From positions 1 to 7,255 of the forward strand of contig JAISFK010000204.1 in the NCBI GenBank assembly GCA_031263625.1: a stretch of DNA of 7,255 bases. Direction: 5' to 3'. A model generated the notes under the pieces. That model searched no databases and was not told the origin of the DNA. It saw only the letters and a list, made by a program, of their open reading frames with translations. Position numbers and translations under genes: made by a program. Source of the stretch: Clostridiales bacterium (GTDB lineage: Bacteria; Bacillota; Clostridia; WRLR01). Shown here piece after piece: positions 5,721 to 7,255 of this stretch; position 1 is the first letter of the stretch; the number at the start of each line of letters is the position of its first letter.

Positions 5721-5760
5721 CGCGGCAATTTGCGCACACCCGCGCCCGCGCTTTGCCGCG
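5721..5760 (-). terminator. Hairpin after the lyase gene, possible terminator
   Basis: CGCGGCAA (5721-5728) and TTGCCGCG (5753-5760) form a perfect 8-bp stem, continued after a small internal loop by GCGC/GCGC (5732-5735 and 5748-5751). It starts about 10 bases past the lyase stop. On the minus strand it is followed by CAAATTGTTCTTG, a poor T-tract, so termination would be weak or factor-assisted. It separates the lyase from the rpsT promoters. Confidence 0.45.
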
Positions 5761-5769
5761 TTTTGCCTG

Positions 5770-7255
5770 CTAGGCGCCTGCTTGGGCTTTGTAGATCCCT
5801 ATGTCCACCACGCTGTTCCATTTGCCCTGCGTGTTCCCGAAAAACACCAGCTTCAAATATCGCGCCTGCCGCCCGCCGACACCGCCAGTATCGCCAGCGT
5901 CGCCAAGCCCCTCAAGCTCGCCAGCGCCGCCAAGCCCGTCAGGCGGCACGCTCGCCTCGCCCCCGTCGCCAGCATCGCCGCCAGCCCCATCAAGCTCGAA
6001 ATATTCGGGCAGTGCCGTCTTGCCGGAACTTTCAAAGCTCCCCCGGCGCACGAACTCGGCGCCGTCAACAGATGTGTGCGCCTCAAAATACGAAACGCGG
6101 GAAGCGCCCTTGAAGAACGCCACGTCAAACCCGCAAATCGGCTGCGCCGCGCCCATGTCCGCCGTCAGGGAGATTCCGTCCCCCTCCGCCGCCCAGTAGG
6201 TGAACATGCTGCCGTCAATCGCGTGGGCCGGAGGGCTGTACTCCATCCAATGGCTCGCGGCGCAGCTCGCAATCGGCACGCGCTCCAGCCGCCGATCCTC
6301 CCCTGTCACGCTTACGGAATACTCGTCGTCCCCCACTTTGATCCTGTAGATGCCGTATTTGCCCTGCGGCCTCGCGATTTCCGCTCTGCATCCCGCGCAG
6401 CTCGGAACGCCGAACAGCTCAACCTTGCTAAACTGCTCGCGCACGATTCTGGCGCCGCCCGCGCTCCCTGCGCCGCCCGAGGCGTCGTAGCTGTACTCCT
6501 TCCTGGCCGCGTCAAATTCGCTCAAAAACTTCCCGTTGATCTCAATCTGCATCAGCCCGGGCTTTTCAAATTCCAGCGCGTTCGCCGCGATATCGACTTT
6601 GTACGTTTCGCCGCTCGCGCGAAACGCCAGCGCGCCGCCCGCCCTTTCGCAGCCGACCTGCATCGGCATGGCGTTCTTGCCGCTCCACGAGATCACGGTG
6701 ACGGGCTGCCACCGCCTGCACCTCTTGCGCACGGAAACCGCGCGCCTGCTGCCTTTTTGGCCCGTGCGCTCCAGCCGGATCGTCTTTTCGGAAAACTCGC
6801 TCTCCCCGCCGTCCGAATTTGAGCAGTCTATGAGGACATTCCTCTCCCTGCCCGCGATCAAGTGCCTGCCCGGCGCAAATTCCGCGCGCTCCTGATGCTC
6901 GGGGAAGAACCTGAGCTCAAAATCCCTGTCCTCCTCCCCCGCCGCCGCAATGTCGTCAATGATCGCGACCGCGTTCGGCTTTATGAACAGAACGTGCCTG
7001 ACGAATTTCGCGAGCCCGAGGCGCGGGCTGTACGCCTCCGTCGCGTCGCCGACGAAATAATCGCAGCCGCCGCGGCTCTCCGCCTTGACAATGCGGGGCA
7101 ACGCCAGGCGCTCAATGAGCGAGCGCGCCTGAAACCACGGCACGTCGCCGCCCTCCTGCCCCTCCCCGCCAACCAGCAGCGTGTTGTGCCCCTCCGTCGT
7201 CTTGAACACGTAGCCGTCGTCGATGAGGATGTACTCCCCGTCGAAAATCGTGAGA
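5770..7255 (-). CDS. Heparinase II/III-family polysaccharide lyase with C-terminal discoidin domain (5' end beyond the window)
   Basis: The visible 494 codons are the C-terminal part of a large lyase predicted to cleave uronic-acid-containing polysaccharides by beta-elimination. The reading frame stays open through the window edge, so the helical toroid domain and probable signal peptide are missing and the GTG at 7207-7209 is not the real start. The first visible residues, IFDGEYILIDDGYVF then TTEGHNTLLVGGEGQ, match the opening of the heparinase II/III C-terminal beta-sheet domain, where the HN pair is conserved. Beta-strand-rich sequence follows, including VRHVLFIKPNAVAIIDDI. The last third is an F5/8 type C (discoidin, CBM32-like) domain: ASHWMEYSPPAHAIDGSMFTYWAAE, broken here as AHAIDGSMFTYW, through SVDGAEFVRRGSF to ARYLKLVFFGN and VVDIGIYK. 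Such domains bind carbohydrate. A 40-residue Gly-rich stretch interrupts the domain before its last strands. Family is well supported; substrate (heparinoid, alginate-like or pectic) is unknown. Confidence 0.85.
   Translation of the reverse strand, partial: LTIFDGEYILIDDGYVFKTTEGHNTLLVGGEGQEGGDVPWFQARSLIERLALPRIVKAESRGGCDYFVGDATEAYSPRLGLAKFVRHVLFIKPNAVAIIDDIAAAGEEDRDFELRFFPEHQERAEFAPGRHLIAGRERNVLIDCSNSDGGESEFSEKTIRLERTGQKGSRRAVSVRKRCRRWQPVTVISWSGKNAMPMQVGCERAGGALAFRASGETYKVDIAANALEFEKPGLMQIEINGKFLSEFDAARKEYSYDASGGAGSAGGARIVREQFSKVELFGVPSCAGCRAEIARPQGKYGIYRIKVGDDEYSVSVTGEDRRLERVPIASCAASHWMEYSPPAHAIDGSMFTYWAAEGDGISLTADMGAAQPICGFDVAFFKGASRVSYFEAHTSVDGAEFVRRGSFESSGKTALPEYFELDGAGGDAGDGGEASVPPDGLGGAGELEGLGDAGDTGGVGGRQARYLKLVFFGNTQGKWNSVVDIGIYKAQAGA
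5872..5991 (-). repeat. Gly-rich low-complexity insertion in the discoidin domain of the lyase
   Basis: About 40 codons rich in Gly, Asp and Ala separate PEYFEL from RQARYLKLVFFGN, two strands that are normally close together in F5/8 type C domains. On the plus strand 5891-5914 and 5918-5941 are 22/24 identical with a 27-base (nine-codon) period, giving GLGGAGELE and GLGDAGDTG. The frame is preserved, so it is probably a tolerated loop. Confidence 0.8.

Overview
The window is GC-rich bacterial DNA in which every convincing gene lies on the minus strand. Read in transcription order (right to left), it holds: the 3' part of a heparinase II/III-type polysaccharide lyase with a C-terminal discoidin (F5/8 type C) domain; rpsT (ribosomal protein S20); ligA (NAD+-dependent DNA ligase); a Gfo/Idh/MocA-family NAD(P)-dependent oxidoreductase; and a CE7-family acetyl xylan esterase / cephalosporin-C deacetylase. 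The gene set (an S20 with a UUG start, LigA, a CE7 esterase resembling Bacillus Cah, a heparinase-like lyase) suggests a GC-rich, polysaccharide-using member of the Bacillota, perhaps a gut or rumen Clostridia-type lineage. That placement is an inference from protein style, not a computed one.

Layout: 7255-5770 lyase (5' end beyond the window). 5769-5576 a relatively AT-rich intergenic region with a weak hairpin, two tandem extended -10 promoters on a 33-bp duplication, and the rpsT leader. 5575-5306 rpsT. 5305-5075 a terminator-like hairpin, then a purine-rich spacer with a perfect 25-bp direct repeat. 5074-2369 ligA. 2368-2295 a short junction with a hairpin. 2294-1236 the oxidoreductase. 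1235-988 a degenerate tandem repeat region. 987-25 the esterase. No gene-free stretch exceeds 300 bases.

The lyase, oxidoreductase and esterase fit a carbohydrate-degradation theme: depolymerisation, sugar oxidation/reduction or epimerisation, and deacetylation. The housekeeping genes rpsT and ligA sit between them, so the window is not one simple operon. The main oddity is low-complexity Ala/Gly/Asp-rich DNA inserted in frame into conserved proteins: about 100 residues just before the catalytic lysine of LigA, about 120 residues between its HhH and BRCT domains, and about 40 residues inside the discoidin domain of the lyase. With the intergenic repeats, this suggests a genome prone to expansion of GC-rich simple repeats. 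I found no CRISPR array, transposase, tRNA, rRNA or phage gene, and nothing that I can defend as a wholly new system.
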